Source: Phycisphaeraceae bacterium (lineage in GTDB: Bacteria > Planctomycetota > Phycisphaerae > Phycisphaerales > Zrk34). Taken from it: a stretch of 64,000 nt of DNA. This document shows positions 17,755 to 26,951 of the stretch, one piece after another. Below the pieces are notes generated by a model. That model had not been told where the DNA came from. It saw only the letters and a program-made list of their open reading frames with translations, and did no database searches. Position 1 is the stretch's first letter. Each line of letters starts with the position of its first letter. A program made the position numbers and the translations under genes. The stretch lies in the NCBI GenBank assembly GCA_028282805.1, contig JANQHD010000028.1, positions 62,001 through 126,000 of the forward strand, read 5' to 3'.

Positions 17755-17786
17755 AAAAACCGCGAGCGCGTGTGCGCTCACGGTTT
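17755..17786 (-). terminator. Intrinsic terminator of rpmE
   Basis: Stem AAACCG-GAGCGC / GCGCTC-CGGTTT with a GTGT loop and one internal mismatch. On the minus strand the hairpin is followed by a short T run (plus-strand A at 17755-17759). Lies just after the rpmE stop. Confidence 0.7.
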
Positions 17787-17807
17787 GTGATATTTCGCGT
17801 ACGGTTG

Positions 17808-18026
17808 CTACTTCTTGCCGAAGTAGTTGCCGCCGAAGCGCTTCTGGAACTTCTCCACGCGGCCCGCGGCGTCGACAAACTTCTGCTTGCCCGTGAAGAA
17901 CGGGTGGCATTGCGAGCAGATGTCCAGGTGCAGTTCCTCGCCGGCGGTGGTGTGCGTGGTGAACGCGGCCCCGCAGGCGCAGGTGACCTTGGTTTCGGCG
18001 TACTTGGGATGGATCTTGGCCTTCAT
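17808..18026 (-). CDS. rpmE: 50S ribosomal protein L31, zinc-binding form
   Basis: 72 residues, the usual length. Has the zinc-ligand cysteines of the C+ form: CAC at 16-18 and CSQC at 37-40, followed by the conserved [20 protein letters not shown] core. The presence of cysteines suggests that zinc-dependent swapping with a C- paralog is possible, though none is in the window. GAGGAAAGG precedes the ATG, and a good promoter (18059-18086) and terminator (17755-17786) make it a monocistronic unit. Confidence 0.97.
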   Translation of the reverse strand: MKAKIHPKYAETKVTCACGAAFTTHTTAGEELHLDICSQCHPFFTGKQKFVDAAGRVEKFQKRFGGNYFGKK

Positions 18027-18058
18027 GGCGCACCTTTCCTCGTCAAATCGAGCCCAAT

Positions 18059-18086
18059 ATATTAGCGACCGGTTGCCGGAGGGCAA
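18059..18086 (-). promoter_or_regulatory. Candidate sigma70 promoter of rpmE
   Basis: Minus strand TTGCCC (18086-18081), a 16-base spacer and TAATAT (18064-18059), about 33 bases before the rpmE ATG. It lies at the edge of the adjoining repeat array. Confidence 0.5.
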
Positions 18087-18097
18087 GGGGAGGGGGG

Positions 18098-18243
18098 ATG
18101 ACCAGTGCTCAATCCCCAAATCCCAATAACCAATTCCCAATCAATGACCAATGACCGAATGCTCAACGGGCCCGCCGGAATTGGGATTTGGGCCTTGAGT
18201 ATTGGGATTTGATTGGGAATTGGTTGTTGAGAATTGGTCATTC
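18098..18243. repeat. TTGGTCA/TTGGGAT-type array forming a long hairpin
   Basis: Left arm made of variants of CAATGACC and CAATCCCAAAT (18098-18168), right arm of ATTGGGATTTG, ATTGGGAATTGG and ATTGGTCATT (18178-18243), with a GGGCCCGCC tip. The arms are reverse complementary in blocks. It fills the gap between the ABC ATPase stop and the rpmE promoter. Confidence 0.85.
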
Positions 18244-18264
18244 CACCGCCGCGGAGCGGTGGCG

Positions 18265-19317
18265 TTACGCGACCATCGATTCGATGTCGTGGGTCGACAC
18301 CCAGTGGCCGGGCCGGCCGGGCACCTCGACGAGGTCGGGGCGGTCGAGCAGGTCGGCCCGTTCGAAATACGTCACGCCGGCCTCGGCTTCGGCGGGCACG
18401 TCGTGGGCGGTCTGGTCGGTCTCGCTGGACAACTGGTACTTGGGGTTGTCGTAGACGATCGGGCTGGGCACATCGCCCAGCAGCATGATCCGCTCCTGTT
18501 TGCCGGCCGGGTCGGGCGTGGGCACCGCGCTCATCAGCGCCTTGGTGTACGGGTGCAGGGGGTTGTTGTACAGCTCGTCGCGGTCGGCGAGCTCGACGAT
18601 CCGCCCGAGGTACATCACGGCCACGCGGTCGCAGAAGTGCTCGACCACGGCGAGGTTGTGCGCGATGAACAGGTACGACAGGCCGAACTCTTCTTGGAGG
18701 TCGTTGAGCAGGTTGAGCACCTGGCTCTGGATCGACACGTCGAGCGCGGAGACCGGCTCGTCGCACACGATGAAGTCGGGGTTGAGGCCGAGGGCGCGGG
18801 CGATGCCGATGCGTTGGCGTTGGCCGCCGGAGAACTCGTGCGGGTAGCGGTTGGCGTAGTCGGCGGAGAGGCCGACGCGTTTGAGCAGGGAGGCGACGCG
18901 GTCGGCGAGTTCGGCGCCCTTGGCGATGCCGTGCACCTGCATCGGTTCGCCGATGATGCGCCCGACGGTCATGCGCGGGTTCAGCGAGCCGACGGGGTCC
19001 TGGAAGATGATCTGCATCCGGCGGCGCATCTGCTTCATCTCGGCGGCGGAGAGGCCGAACACGTCATGGCCGTCGAAGGTGACGTAGCCGGACGTGGCGG
19101 GGATGAGCCGGAGGATGGTGCGGCCGATGGTGGTCTTGCCGCAGCCGGACTCGCCGACGAGCCCGAGGGTTTCGCCGCGGCTGAGTTCGAAGCTGACGCC
19201 GTCGACGGCCTTGACTTGTCCGACGGTGTGCTTGAACACGCCGCGCTTCACGGGGAAGTGGGTGACGAGGTTGTCGACTTTCAACAGCGGGCCGGCGTTG
19301 GCGGGTGGGTCGGTCAT
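18265..19317 (-). CDS. Oligopeptide/dipeptide ABC transporter ATP-binding protein (OppF/DppF-like)
   Basis: 350 residues. Walker A is GESGCGKTT (55-63), the signature is [15 protein letters not shown], Walker B is [14 protein letters not shown], and the C-terminal tail has the [15 protein letters not shown] segment typical of peptide and nickel importers (oligo_HPY region). It powers import of short peptides with two permeases and a binding protein. None of those partners is adjacent: the next genes are a hibernation factor and rpmE, so it is an orphan ATPase here. Confidence 0.93.
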   Translation of the reverse strand: MTDPPANAGPLLKVDNLVTHFPVKRGVFKHTVGQVKAVDGVSFELSRGETLGLVGESGCGKTTIGRTILRLIPATSGYVTFDGHDVFGLSAAEMKQMRRRMQIIFQDPVGSLNPRMTVGRIIGEPMQVHGIAKGAELADRVASLLKRVGLSADYANRYPHEFSGGQRQRIGIARALGLNPDFIVCDEPVSALDVSIQSQVLNLLNDLQEEFGLSYLFIAHNLAVVEHFCDRVAVMYLGRIVELADRDELYNNPLHPYTKALMSAVPTPDPAGKQERIMLLGDVPSPIVYDNPKYQLSSETDQTAHDVPAEAEAGVTYFERADLLDRPDLVEVPGRPGHWVSTHDIESMVA

Positions 19318-19363
19318 GGTGGCATGATAACGGTCGCGGCGGACCGAGGGAAAGCGCGGCGGG

Positions 19364-19678
19364 TCAGCGGTAGCTCTGGCGCTTGTCGGCCTCGCGGCGG
19401 GCGATCCGCTTGACCTTGTCGGCCGCGTCGCTGATCACGGTGTAGATGTCGGCCCCGCGCTCCTCGACGACGAACGGCTCCAAGCCCGCCAGCCGCACCT
19501 CCATGGTGCAGCGTTTGTCGTCGTGGGCGTCGCGCTTCTGCTTGTCGTCGCGGAGGTGCACCTCGACGCGCGTCACCTGCTCGCCGAGGTTGCTGAGGGC
19601 CCGCTCGACCTGCTCGTGGATGTGTTGCTCGATGGTGTCTGAGCCCTGGATGTCGCCGTAGTTGATCTGGATCAGCAT
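19364..19678 (-). CDS. Ribosome hibernation-promoting factor, short type (HPF/RaiA family)
   Basis: 104 residues covering only the N-terminal ribosome-binding domain. The pattern matches the family: [42 protein letters not shown], and the late [12 protein letters not shown] helix. It should bind the 30S decoding centre and silence or store ribosomes in slow growth. The dimerising C-terminal domain of long HPF is absent, so 100S formation would need another factor. It lies divergently from ilvD. Confidence 0.82.
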   Translation of the reverse strand: MLIQINYGDIQGSDTIEQHIHEQVERALSNLGEQVTRVEVHLRDDKQKRDAHDDKRCTMEVRLAGLEPFVVEERGADIYTVISDAADKVKRIARREADKRQSYR

Positions 19679-19805
19679 CGGGTGCCCCTTCTGATACGTG
19701 AGTCGGCCGGGAAATGGTATACCACGCGGGGGCCGGTTTCACCCGGTCGGGACGAAAACCGGCGGGCGATGTGCTAAGATTCTTCCCCGCAAAGGATCCA
19801 ACGAT

Positions 19806-21497
19806 ATGAACGCCAAACTGAACAAGTATTCCTCCCGCATCACCCAGCCCGCCAGCCAGGGCGCCAGCCAGGCCATGCTCTTCGCCACGGGCATGACCGA
19901 GGCGGACATGGACAAGCCGCAGGTCGGCATCGCCAGCTGCTGGTACGAGGGCAACCCGTGCAACATGCACCTCAACGACCTGGCGGCCGAAGTTCACGCG
20001 GGCGTCACCTCGGCGGACATGATCGGCATGCGGTTCAACACCATCGGCGTCTCCGACGGCATCGCCATGGGCACCGACGGCATGTCGTTCAGCCTGCAAT
20101 CGCGCGACCTGATCGCCGACTCGATCGAGACGGTCATGGGCGCCCAGTGGTACGACGCGCTGGTGGCGCTGCCGGGTTGCGATAAGAACATGCCCGGCAC
20201 CGTGATCGCCATGGGCCGGCTCAACCGCCCGAGCATCATGGTCTACGGCGGCACCATCAAGCCCGGCTGCACCGAAGTGCAGGGCGAGGAGCGTGTGCTC
20301 GACGTGGTCAGCGCCTTTCAGAGCTACGGCGAGTCGCTGGCGCAGAAGATCACCGAGGACGAACGCCGGGCGATCATCGCCAACAGCTGCCCCGGCGCCG
20401 GCGCGTGCGGCGGGATGTACACCGCCAACACCATGGCCTCGGCGATCGAGGCGCTGGGCATGTCGCTGCCGTATTCGTCGTCGACGCCCGCCGAGGACGG
20501 CGGCAAGCACGACGAGTGCCGGCGGGCCGGCGCACAGGTGCGCAAGCTGCTCGAGATGGACCTCAAGCCGCGCGACGTCATGACCCGCCCGGCCTTCGAG
20601 AACGCCATGGTGCTCGCCATGGCCATGGGCGGCTCGACGAACCTAGTGCTGCACCTGATCGCGATGGCCCGCTCGGTCGACGTCGAGCTGGGCATCGATG
20701 ACTTTTACAACGTCCAGCAGCGCATCCCGCTATTGGCCGACCTCAAGCCGAGCGGCAAGTACGTCATGGAAGACGTGCACAAGATCGGCGGCGTGCCCGC
20801 GATCATGAAGTACCTGCTCGCCGAGGGCCTGATCGACGGCGATTGCATCACCTGCACCGGCAAGACGCTCGCCGAGAACCTCGCCGCCGTGCCCGAGCTG
20901 CCCGCCGACCAGCAGATCATCGCGCCCGTCGAAGCGCCGTTGAAGGCGACCGGGCATATTTCGATTTTGCGCGGCAACCTCGCGCCCGACGGCGCGGTCG
21001 GCAAGATCACCGGCAAGCAGGGCCTGGCCTTCACCGGCCCGGCGCGCGTCTACGACTGCGAAGAGGACATGCTCAAGGGCCTGGAGGACGGCCAGATCGC
21101 CGGCGGCGACGTGATCGTGATCCGCTACGAGGGGCCCACCGGCGGGCCGGGCATGCCCGAGATGCTCACGCCCACCAGCGCGCTGGCCGGCGCGGGTTTC
21201 ATCGACGACGTGGCGCTGATCACCGACGGGCGGTTCAGCGGCGGCAGCCACGGGTTCATCATCGGCCACGTCTGCCCCGAAGCGCAGGAGGGCGGCCCGA
21301 TCGCGCTGGTGCAAGACGGCGACGTGATCACCATCGACGACAACACCGGCGAGATCAAGATGGACGTCAGCGAAGACGAACTCGCCAAGCGGCAAGCCGC
21401 GTGGGTCAAGCCGGCTTACAAGGCCAACCGCGGCACGCTGTGGAAGTTCATCAAGAACGCCAAGCCCGCCAGCGAAGGGTGCGTGACCGACGAGTGA
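19806..21497 (+). CDS. ilvD: Dihydroxy-acid dehydratase
   Basis: 563 residues. Dehydrates 2,3-dihydroxy-isovalerate and -methylvalerate in valine, isoleucine and leucine synthesis. Cluster-ligand candidates are C52 (NPCNMH), C125 (PGCDKNMPG) and C195/C201 ([17 protein letters not shown]), and the carbamylated-Lys region and [11 protein letters not shown] and [10 protein letters not shown] motifs are present. The ATG at 19806 starts the conserved NKYSSRIT sequence; the longer frame is leader. Its stop overlaps the next ATG (TGATG), coupling it to a PHP phosphatase. Confidence 0.97.
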   Translation: MNAKLNKYSSRITQPASQGASQAMLFATGMTEADMDKPQVGIASCWYEGNPCNMHLNDLAAEVHAGVTSADMIGMRFNTIGVSDGIAMGTDGMSFSLQSRDLIADSIETVMGAQWYDALVALPGCDKNMPGTVIAMGRLNRPSIMVYGGTIKPGCTEVQGEERVLDVVSAFQSYGESLAQKITEDERRAIIANSCPGAGACGGMYTANTMASAIEALGMSLPYSSSTPAEDGGKHDECRRAGAQVRKLLEMDLKPRDVMTRPAFENAMVLAMAMGGSTNLVLHLIAMARSVDVELGIDDFYNVQQRIPLLADLKPSGKYVMEDVHKIGGVPAIMKYLLAEGLIDGDCITCTGKTLAENLAAVPELPADQQIIAPVEAPLKATGHISILRGNLAPDGAVGKITGKQGLAFTGPARVYDCEEDMLKGLEDGQIAGGDVIVIRYEGPTGGPGMPEMLTPTSALAGAGFIDDVALITDGRFSGGSHGFIIGHVCPEAQEGGPIALVQDGDVITIDDNTGEIKMDVSEDELAKRQAAWVKPAYKANRGTLWKFIKNAKPASEGCVTDE

Positions 21498-22294
21498 TGC
21501 TCGCCACTTACCACAACCACACCGGCTACTCCGACGGCAAGGGCGCGGTCGACGACCTGATCGCCTCGGCGCGCAAGCTCGGTGTGGGTGAGCTGGGCAT
21601 CTCCGACCACTACACGCTGTTTCCCACCGGGCGTGTGATCGAGTGGTCGATGAAACTGGACCGGCTCGACGAGTACGTCGCCGAGATCACCGCGGCCAAG
21701 GAAGCGACCGAAGACGTCGCGGTCCGCCTCGGCCTCGAGGTCGACTGGTTCCCCGGCTGCGCCGACGCAATCCGCGCGGCCCTCGGCGACCACCCCTACG
21801 ACTACCTAATCGGCTCGGTGCACTTCGTCGACGAGTTCCCGATCGATTCGTACGCGGAAGACTGGCAACGCCTCAGCGTCGACGAACGCGACGACATGCA
21901 CGAGGGTTACTGGCGGCGCATCATCTCGCTGGCCGAGTCGGACCTGTTCGACATCGTCGGCCACGTCGACCTGACCAAGAAGTTTGGTTTCTACCCGCGG
22001 CGCGACCTGACGGCGTTGGTCGGCGAAGCGCTCGAGGCCATCGCCGACACCCGGCTGATCGTCGAGCTGAACACCAACGGCTGGCACAAGCCCTGCGACG
22101 ACGCGTACCCGACGGTCGACATCCTCCGGGGCTGCAAGCGGCGGGGCGTGCCGGTCACGCTCTCGTCCGACGCCCACGACCCGGCCCACCTCGTGCGCGA
22201 CTTCGACCGCGGCACGCAACGGTTGCTCGAAGCTGGCCACAAGGCCGTCGCCCGCTTCGCCGAGCGCCAGGTGCGGTTCGACCCGCTGACCTGA
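21497..22294 (+). CDS. PHP-domain phosphatase (histidinol-phosphatase-like)
   Basis: 265 residues. The four PHP metal motifs can be seen: YHNHTGYSDG (8-17), ISDHY, SVHFVDEFPID with GHVDL, and the final LSSDAHDPAHL. The trinuclear metal site fits phosphoester hydrolysis; the closest type is histidinol phosphatase (HisK/HisJ). The start overlaps the ilvD stop as TGATG, so both are made from one message, which would link histidine and branched-chain synthesis, or it may act on another phosphomonoester. Confidence 0.85.
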   Translation: MLATYHNHTGYSDGKGAVDDLIASARKLGVGELGISDHYTLFPTGRVIEWSMKLDRLDEYVAEITAAKEATEDVAVRLGLEVDWFPGCADAIRAALGDHPYDYLIGSVHFVDEFPIDSYAEDWQRLSVDERDDMHEGYWRRIISLAESDLFDIVGHVDLTKKFGFYPRRDLTALVGEALEAIADTRLIVELNTNGWHKPCDDAYPTVDILRGCKRRGVPVTLSSDAHDPAHLVRDFDRGTQRLLEAGHKAVARFAERQVRFDPLT

Positions 22295-22295
22295 T

Positions 22296-22658
22296 TTAAC
22301 TTGACTTGTGGCTGTCGTCGATCGCCTGCGTTTGCTTGACGGCGGACCAGGCGTCGAGGATCAGCTCGCTGAGCATCGGGTGCAGCGCATCGTCGCCAAA
22401 CGCTTGACGCAGGTCGGCGGTGTGGCGTTCGATGCCCACGCGGGCGCGGTCGATGCCCAGGGCCCGCTCGTCGGCGGGCAGCTCGTCGGCGTGGCGCAGG
22501 GCCATGGCGATCGCCTGCAGGCCGATGATCGCGGGCACGGACCGCTTCCACGCCCGGCCGTCGGCGTCGTCGGGCAGGGCCACGGCCGACTGGGCGAACT
22601 CGACCCACCGGCCCAGCAGCACCGCCCACGTCAGCCTTGATGCGTCGGTTTCACTCAT
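22296..22658 (-). CDS. Conserved-looking small hypothetical protein
   Basis: 120 residues, all-helical and soluble, with no recognised family. Sequence such as RLTWAVLLGRWVEFAQSAVALP followed by RAWKRSVPAIIGLQAIAMAL looks like a folded helical bundle, and the C-terminal part (HPMLSELILDAWSAVKQTQ) is amphipathic. It is convergent with the PHP gene, with the stop codons one base apart. Base use matches its neighbours, which supports coding. Confidence 0.6.
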   Translation of the reverse strand: MSETDASRLTWAVLLGRWVEFAQSAVALPDDADGRAWKRSVPAIIGLQAIAMALRHADELPADERALGIDRARVGIERHTADLRQAFGDDALHPMLSELILDAWSAVKQTQAIDDSHKSS

Positions 22659-22733
22659 CGCCCACAGTGTAGCGTTGGCGTGGCCATGGCGGGGCGGTAT
22701 CATCGTGGCGTGGGTGAACAAAAGGAAAAACCG

Positions 22734-24353
22734 ATGGCCAGCAAGTCCGGGTCGACGACCGTCCGTGGGATCGATTACGCCAGCACCTTCCGCTTCACGG
22801 AGATCTTCCGCGCCTTCCGCATCGCTACCCAGCCGGGCAAGCTGGCGCTGGGGCTGATGTACGTGGTGGTGATCTTCGTCGCGTCGCTGGTGCTCGACGG
22901 CCTGATGGGCGGGGCGAGCGTGCGGCCGGGCGAGTTCGAGCTGTACACCCAGGCCGATGGCGGCGAGCAGTTCGACGCCAAGCTGGAAGACAAGGCCGAG
23001 CGCTCGCGCTCGCAGCTCGAGTCGCTGATGATGCGCCGGCTGAGCATCAAGCGCAGCGAGGCCGAGAAGAAACTCGAAGGCGATCGGCCCTGGTCGGCCG
23101 CCCGCGACGGGATCAACACTTATTGGAACGAACGCGTCGGCCAATACAAGAAGGCTCAGCAGGACAAGGGCGCCAAGCCCGACCCCGACGTCGTCGAGAC
23201 GCTCGAAAAAGCCCGCCGGGACGACCTGGCCAGGGTCAAGGCGCTGACGCCCACCGGCATCTTCTCGCAGGTGTTGGAGATCAAGATCAACGCGTTCGCG
23301 CGCCTCGTGACCGCGGTGTCCGAGAAGAACATCGGCTGGGAGCAGTTCAACCCGGCCAACAAGCTGGAAGGCGCCGCGTTCACCACGCCGGACAGGCAGA
23401 AGCCGACCGTCATCGGCTCGCTGCGCACGGTGGTGTACGAGCTGCCGGCGTGGCTTTGGCACGCGCACAAGACGTTCATGATCATCTGGATGATCGTGTT
23501 CCTCGCGGTGTGGGCGTTGTTCGGCGGGGCGCTGAGCCGGATGGCCGTGGTCGAGGCGGCGACGGACGAGCGCGAGTCGGCGGTTGGCGCGTTTGGCTTC
23601 GCGCGCCGGCGGTGGTTGCAGTACGTGCTGGCGCCGGTGATCCCGCCGATCATCGTGTCGCTGTTCGCGCTGGGGCTGGCGGCGGTGGGGCTGCTGTTCC
23701 ACGTGCCGGCGCTGGACGTGATCGCGAGCGTGCTGTTCGCGCTGGCGGTGCCGATCGGGTTCGTGATGGCGTTCTTCCTGGTCCTGTGGGTCGGCGGCGT
23801 GCATTTGATGTACCCGGCGATCAGCGCCGAGGGCACCGACGCGTTCGATGCGCTTTCCCGCAGCTACAGCTACGTGCTCAACCGCCCGTGGCGGTTCGTC
23901 TTCTACTCGCTGGTCGCGCTGGTGTACGGCACGGTCACGTACCTGTTCGTCGGGCTGTTCGTGTTCCTCGCGCTGTACCTGGTGCAGGGCGCCACGTCGC
24001 TGTGGACCGGCACGTTCGACAAGATCATGCCCGAGCCGCGCCTGGGCCACCTCGGCTACGACGCGGCGTACGACGAGCTGTCGGCCACGGGCAAGCTCGC
24101 CGCGGTCATCGTGCGGGTCTGGGTCTACCTGGCCATCGGCCTGGTCGCGGCCTACGCGGTCAGCTTCTACTTCTCGGCCTACGGCACGATCTACCTGCTG
24201 CTGCGCCGGCGCTGCGACGGCGTGAGCACGGGCGAGGTCTACACCGAAACCGCCTCTGCCCCCGCGCCGGCGCCCGGCGACAAGCTCGAGCCCGGTGAAG
24301 GCCAGGCCGACGCCGTCGAACCCTCCCCGCTCAGCGAGGCCGACGCCGAGTAA
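22734..24353 (+). CDS. Polytopic inner-membrane protein of unknown function
   Basis: 539 residues. One membrane segment at about 40-62, then ~150 hydrophilic residues with a charged, helical stretch (EDKAERSRSQLESLMMRRLSIK..AEKKLEGD), then about six more membrane segments between ~235 and 500, and a Pro/Ala/Glu-rich tail. The membrane part is reminiscent of polytopic proteins that line up several paired helices (for example DUF4013-like), but no family is certain. AAAGGAAAAA precedes the ATG at 22734; an earlier in-frame ATG (22680) lies in the leader. Single gene between two convergent or co-directional metabolic genes. Confidence 0.7.
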   Translation: MASKSGSTTVRGIDYASTFRFTEIFRAFRIATQPGKLALGLMYVVVIFVASLVLDGLMGGASVRPGEFELYTQADGGEQFDAKLEDKAERSRSQLESLMMRRLSIKRSEAEKKLEGDRPWSAARDGINTYWNERVGQYKKAQQDKGAKPDPDVVETLEKARRDDLARVKALTPTGIFSQVLEIKINAFARLVTAVSEKNIGWEQFNPANKLEGAAFTTPDRQKPTVIGSLRTVVYELPAWLWHAHKTFMIIWMIVFLAVWALFGGALSRMAVVEAATDERESAVGAFGFARRRWLQYVLAPVIPPIIVSLFALGLAAVGLLFHVPALDVIASVLFALAVPIGFVMAFFLVLWVGGVHLMYPAISAEGTDAFDALSRSYSYVLNRPWRFVFYSLVALVYGTVTYLFVGLFVFLALYLVQGATSLWTGTFDKIMPEPRLGHLGYDAAYDELSATGKLAAVIVRVWVYLAIGLVAAYAVSFYFSAYGTIYLLLRRRCDGVSTGEVYTETASAPAPAPGDKLEPGEGQADAVEPSPLSEADAE

Positions 24354-24437
24354 AGCCGCCCGCACCGCCGCCGCCCCACCCGCGGCGCGATCCGCTACAA
24401 TGCCCGCCTTGATTTTGATCGAAGAAAGGGCTCAATC

Positions 24438-25031
24438 ATGAGCGTGACCCGACACGTCATCGCCGCGCTGGTCCAAAACGAACCCGGTGTGCTCGCGCAC
24501 GTCGCGGGCATGTTCGCCGCACGCGGGTTCAACATCGACTCCCTCGTGGTCGGCCGGACCGAGAGCAACAAGCTCAGCCGCATGACCATCGTGCTCACCG
24601 GCGACGACGCCGTGCTCGAGCAGGTCCGCAAGCAGCTGGCCAAGATCGTCGAGGTGGTCAAGGTCGTCGACTACTCCGGCACCGATTACGTCGAGCGCGA
24701 CCTGTTGCTGGTCCGCCTCAACGCCGGCGCCGACAAGCGCAACGACGTGATCCAGCTGGCGCAGATGTTCCGCGGCAAGGTGGTGGACGTGGGCCACGGC
24801 GAGCTGATGATCGAGCTGTCGGGCACGGAGGACAAGCTCGAATCGTTCATCGAGCTCGCCCAGCCGCACGGCATCGTCGAGGTCGCGCGGACGGGCGTGA
24901 TCGCCATGCCGCGCAGCGAGAAGACGCCCGGCAAGACCCCCGTCGCCCGCCGCGTCCGCGCGACGGCCGGCCCCGACGAGACCGACGACGCCGGCCCCGC
25001 CATCGACCCCGGCGACCTGCCGCCGGGTTGA
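24438..25031 (+). CDS. ilvN: Acetolactate synthase small (regulatory) subunit
   Basis: 197 residues. The N-terminal ACT domain (HVIAALVQNEPGVLAHVAGMFAARGFNIDSL, then VGRTESNKLSRMTIV) and the second small-subunit domain (KVVDVGHGELMIELSGTEDKLESFI) are typical. It activates the catalytic subunit and gives valine feedback inhibition. The catalytic gene (ilvB) is not adjacent; ilvD is 3 kb upstream. The last ~35 residues are a Pro/Asp-rich extension not found in most homologs. GAAAGGGC upstream of the ATG is a fair ribosome site. Confidence 0.93.
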   Translation: MSVTRHVIAALVQNEPGVLAHVAGMFAARGFNIDSLVVGRTESNKLSRMTIVLTGDDAVLEQVRKQLAKIVEVVKVVDYSGTDYVERDLLLVRLNAGADKRNDVIQLAQMFRGKVVDVGHGELMIELSGTEDKLESFIELAQPHGIVEVARTGVIAMPRSEKTPGKTPVARRVRATAGPDETDDAGPAIDPGDLPPG

Positions 25032-25061
25032 GTGAGGAATGGAAACAACCGATAGTTTGCC

Positions 25062-25160
25062 TTAACCGCGGAGAGCGCGGAGACCGCCGAGCGACGCGGA
25101 GGTTGGGATTTTAAAGAACCTCTGCGTCTCTGCGCGGCTTTGCGACCTTCGCGGTTTAAC
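25062..25160. repeat. CGCGGAG/CTCTGCG-type array forming a hairpin
   Basis: Left arm TTAACCGCGGAGAGCGCGG.. to GCGGAGG (25062-25102), right arm CCTCTGCGTCTCTGCGCGG.. to GCGGTTTAA (25117-25159), with an AT-rich TTGGGATTTTAAAGAA loop. The arms are built of GCGGAG words and are largely reverse complementary. Located between ilvN and the glycosyltransferase gene, ending just before its ribosome site. Confidence 0.8.
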
Positions 25161-25178
25161 CACATAGGAAACGATCAC

Positions 25179-26951
25179 ATGACCTCGCCATACACGATTG
25201 CCCACGTCACTCACGAAGCCGTCGAAAAGCTCGGCGGCATCGGCACCGTGCTCGAAGGGCTCATGACCAGCCCCGTCTACAAGGAACACGTGCAGCGTTC
25301 GATCCTCATCGGGCCGTGCCAGACGCACGTCGCTGTCGACCCGGCCAAGCGGCTCGGGCCCGAGGGCACCGTGCTCTACTCGAGCGTCGATCAGATCGAC
25401 ACGCTCGGCCTCGGCCGCAAGCTTCGCCCGATCGAGTGGGCCTTCAACACACCCATCGTCTACGGCAAACGCACCTTCGACATCCCCGGCGACAAACGCT
25501 CGGGTGAGGCCGACGTGCTGATGATCGATATCTTCAACATCAACCACGACCGGCTGGCGCTATTCAAGTTCCGCCTCAACGAGCGGTTCGGCCTCGACTC
25601 CGGCAAGTACGACGACGAGTGGGGCTACGAGGAATACATCCGCCTGGCCGAGCCGGCGTTCTACGCGCTCAACGCGCTGCTCGCCGACGACGAGAAGCCC
25701 TGCGTCGTGCTCAGCCACGAGTTCATGGGCATGGGCGCCGCGCTCAAGTGCCTGCTCGACGGCGGCGACGACTTCCGCACCATCTTCCATGCCCACGAGT
25801 GCGCCACCGCCCGCCACCTCGTCGAGCACCACGACGGCCACGACACGATGTTCTACAACGTGCTCCGCCAGGCACGCAGCGGCAAGAGAAAGCAATACGT
25901 CGAGGACGTGTTCGGCGACCTGTCGGGCGTCTTCCGCCACCAGCTGATCTCGTTGTCGCACTGCTGCGACGCGGTCATGGCCGTGGGCGATTACACCGCC
26001 GACGAGATGCACTTCCTCGGCCGACACTTCGACCACCACGACATCGAGCTGGTCTACAACGGCGTGCCCGCGGCGAAGGTCACGCAAAAAGCCCGCAAGG
26101 CCGCCCGCAAGATGCTCGTCGACTACAGCAAGAAACTCGTCGGCTACGAGCCCGACGTGCTCATGACCCACGTGACCCGCCCGGTCATCTCCAAGGGCAT
26201 GTGGCGCGACATCCAGGTCTGCCAAAACCTCGACCGCCACTTCGAGCAAGAGGGCCTCAAGGGCGTGCTCTACATCCTCACCAGCGCCGGCGGCACGCGC
26301 CGGCCGCAGGACGTGAAGCACATGGAAAAAGAGTACGGCTGGCCCCGCGACCACCGCTCCGGCTACCCCGACCTCGTCGGCCCCGAGGAAGACCTGTGGA
26401 AGATGATCCACGCCTTCAACGCCAACCACGAGAACGTGCAGGTGATCTTAGTCAACCAGTTCGGCTGGTCGCGCGAGCGCATCGGCAAACGCTGCCCCAA
26501 GGACATGGACATCGCCGACTTCCGCTGGGCGACCGACGTCGAGTTCGGCATGGCCACTTACGAGCCGTTCGGCATCAGCCCGCTCGAACCGCTCGGCAGC
26601 GGCGCGGTCTGCGTGATCTCCAACGTCTGCGGTTGCGAGGGCTTCGTCGAGTACGTCACCAAGGGCAAGCCCATCGACAACGTGCTCGTCGCCGACTACA
26701 CCAACCTCGACAAGAAGCGCAGCATCGACTCGCTGCTCGGCATGACCCGCGACGAGCGCGACGCGATCGAGCAGGTCGAGTCCGCCCGCATCGCCGACGA
26801 GCTGATGCAGCGCATCCCGCTGACCGACGACGCCCGCAAGGCCCTGCTCAAAAGCGGCCAGGAGCTGGTCACGAAGATGGGCTGGGACCAGGTCGTCGAG
26901 AACAAGCTGCTGCACGTGCTCGACCGAATCGTGAACAACAACGACGATTAG
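25179..26951 (+). CDS. GT-B glycosyltransferase, glycogen/starch-synthase-like
   Basis: 590 residues. The N-terminal motif AVEKLGGIGTVLEGL, followed by RSILIGP, corresponds to the glucosyl-acceptor loop (K-x-GG-[IL]) of glycogen synthases, and the C-terminal half has the nucleotide-sugar motif EPFGISPLEPLGSGAVCVISN (E-x7-E). HVTHEA at the N-terminus and SHEFMG, FHAHECATARH in the middle look like active-site loops. It most likely extends an alpha-glucan from UDP- or ADP-glucose in the cytoplasm. Resemblance is between GT3 and GT5 and is not decisive. AGGAA precedes the ATG at 25179; the longer frame runs into the repeat array. Confidence 0.78.
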   Translation: MTSPYTIAHVTHEAVEKLGGIGTVLEGLMTSPVYKEHVQRSILIGPCQTHVAVDPAKRLGPEGTVLYSSVDQIDTLGLGRKLRPIEWAFNTPIVYGKRTFDIPGDKRSGEADVLMIDIFNINHDRLALFKFRLNERFGLDSGKYDDEWGYEEYIRLAEPAFYALNALLADDEKPCVVLSHEFMGMGAALKCLLDGGDDFRTIFHAHECATARHLVEHHDGHDTMFYNVLRQARSGKRKQYVEDVFGDLSGVFRHQLISLSHCCDAVMAVGDYTADEMHFLGRHFDHHDIELVYNGVPAAKVTQKARKAARKMLVDYSKKLVGYEPDVLMTHVTRPVISKGMWRDIQVCQNLDRHFEQEGLKGVLYILTSAGGTRRPQDVKHMEKEYGWPRDHRSGYPDLVGPEEDLWKMIHAFNANHENVQVILVNQFGWSRERIGKRCPKDMDIADFRWATDVEFGMATYEPFGISPLEPLGSGAVCVISNVCGCEGFVEYVTKGKPIDNVLVADYTNLDKKRSIDSLLGMTRDERDAIEQVESARIADELMQRIPLTDDARKALLKSGQELVTKMGWDQVVENKLLHVLDRIVNNNDD

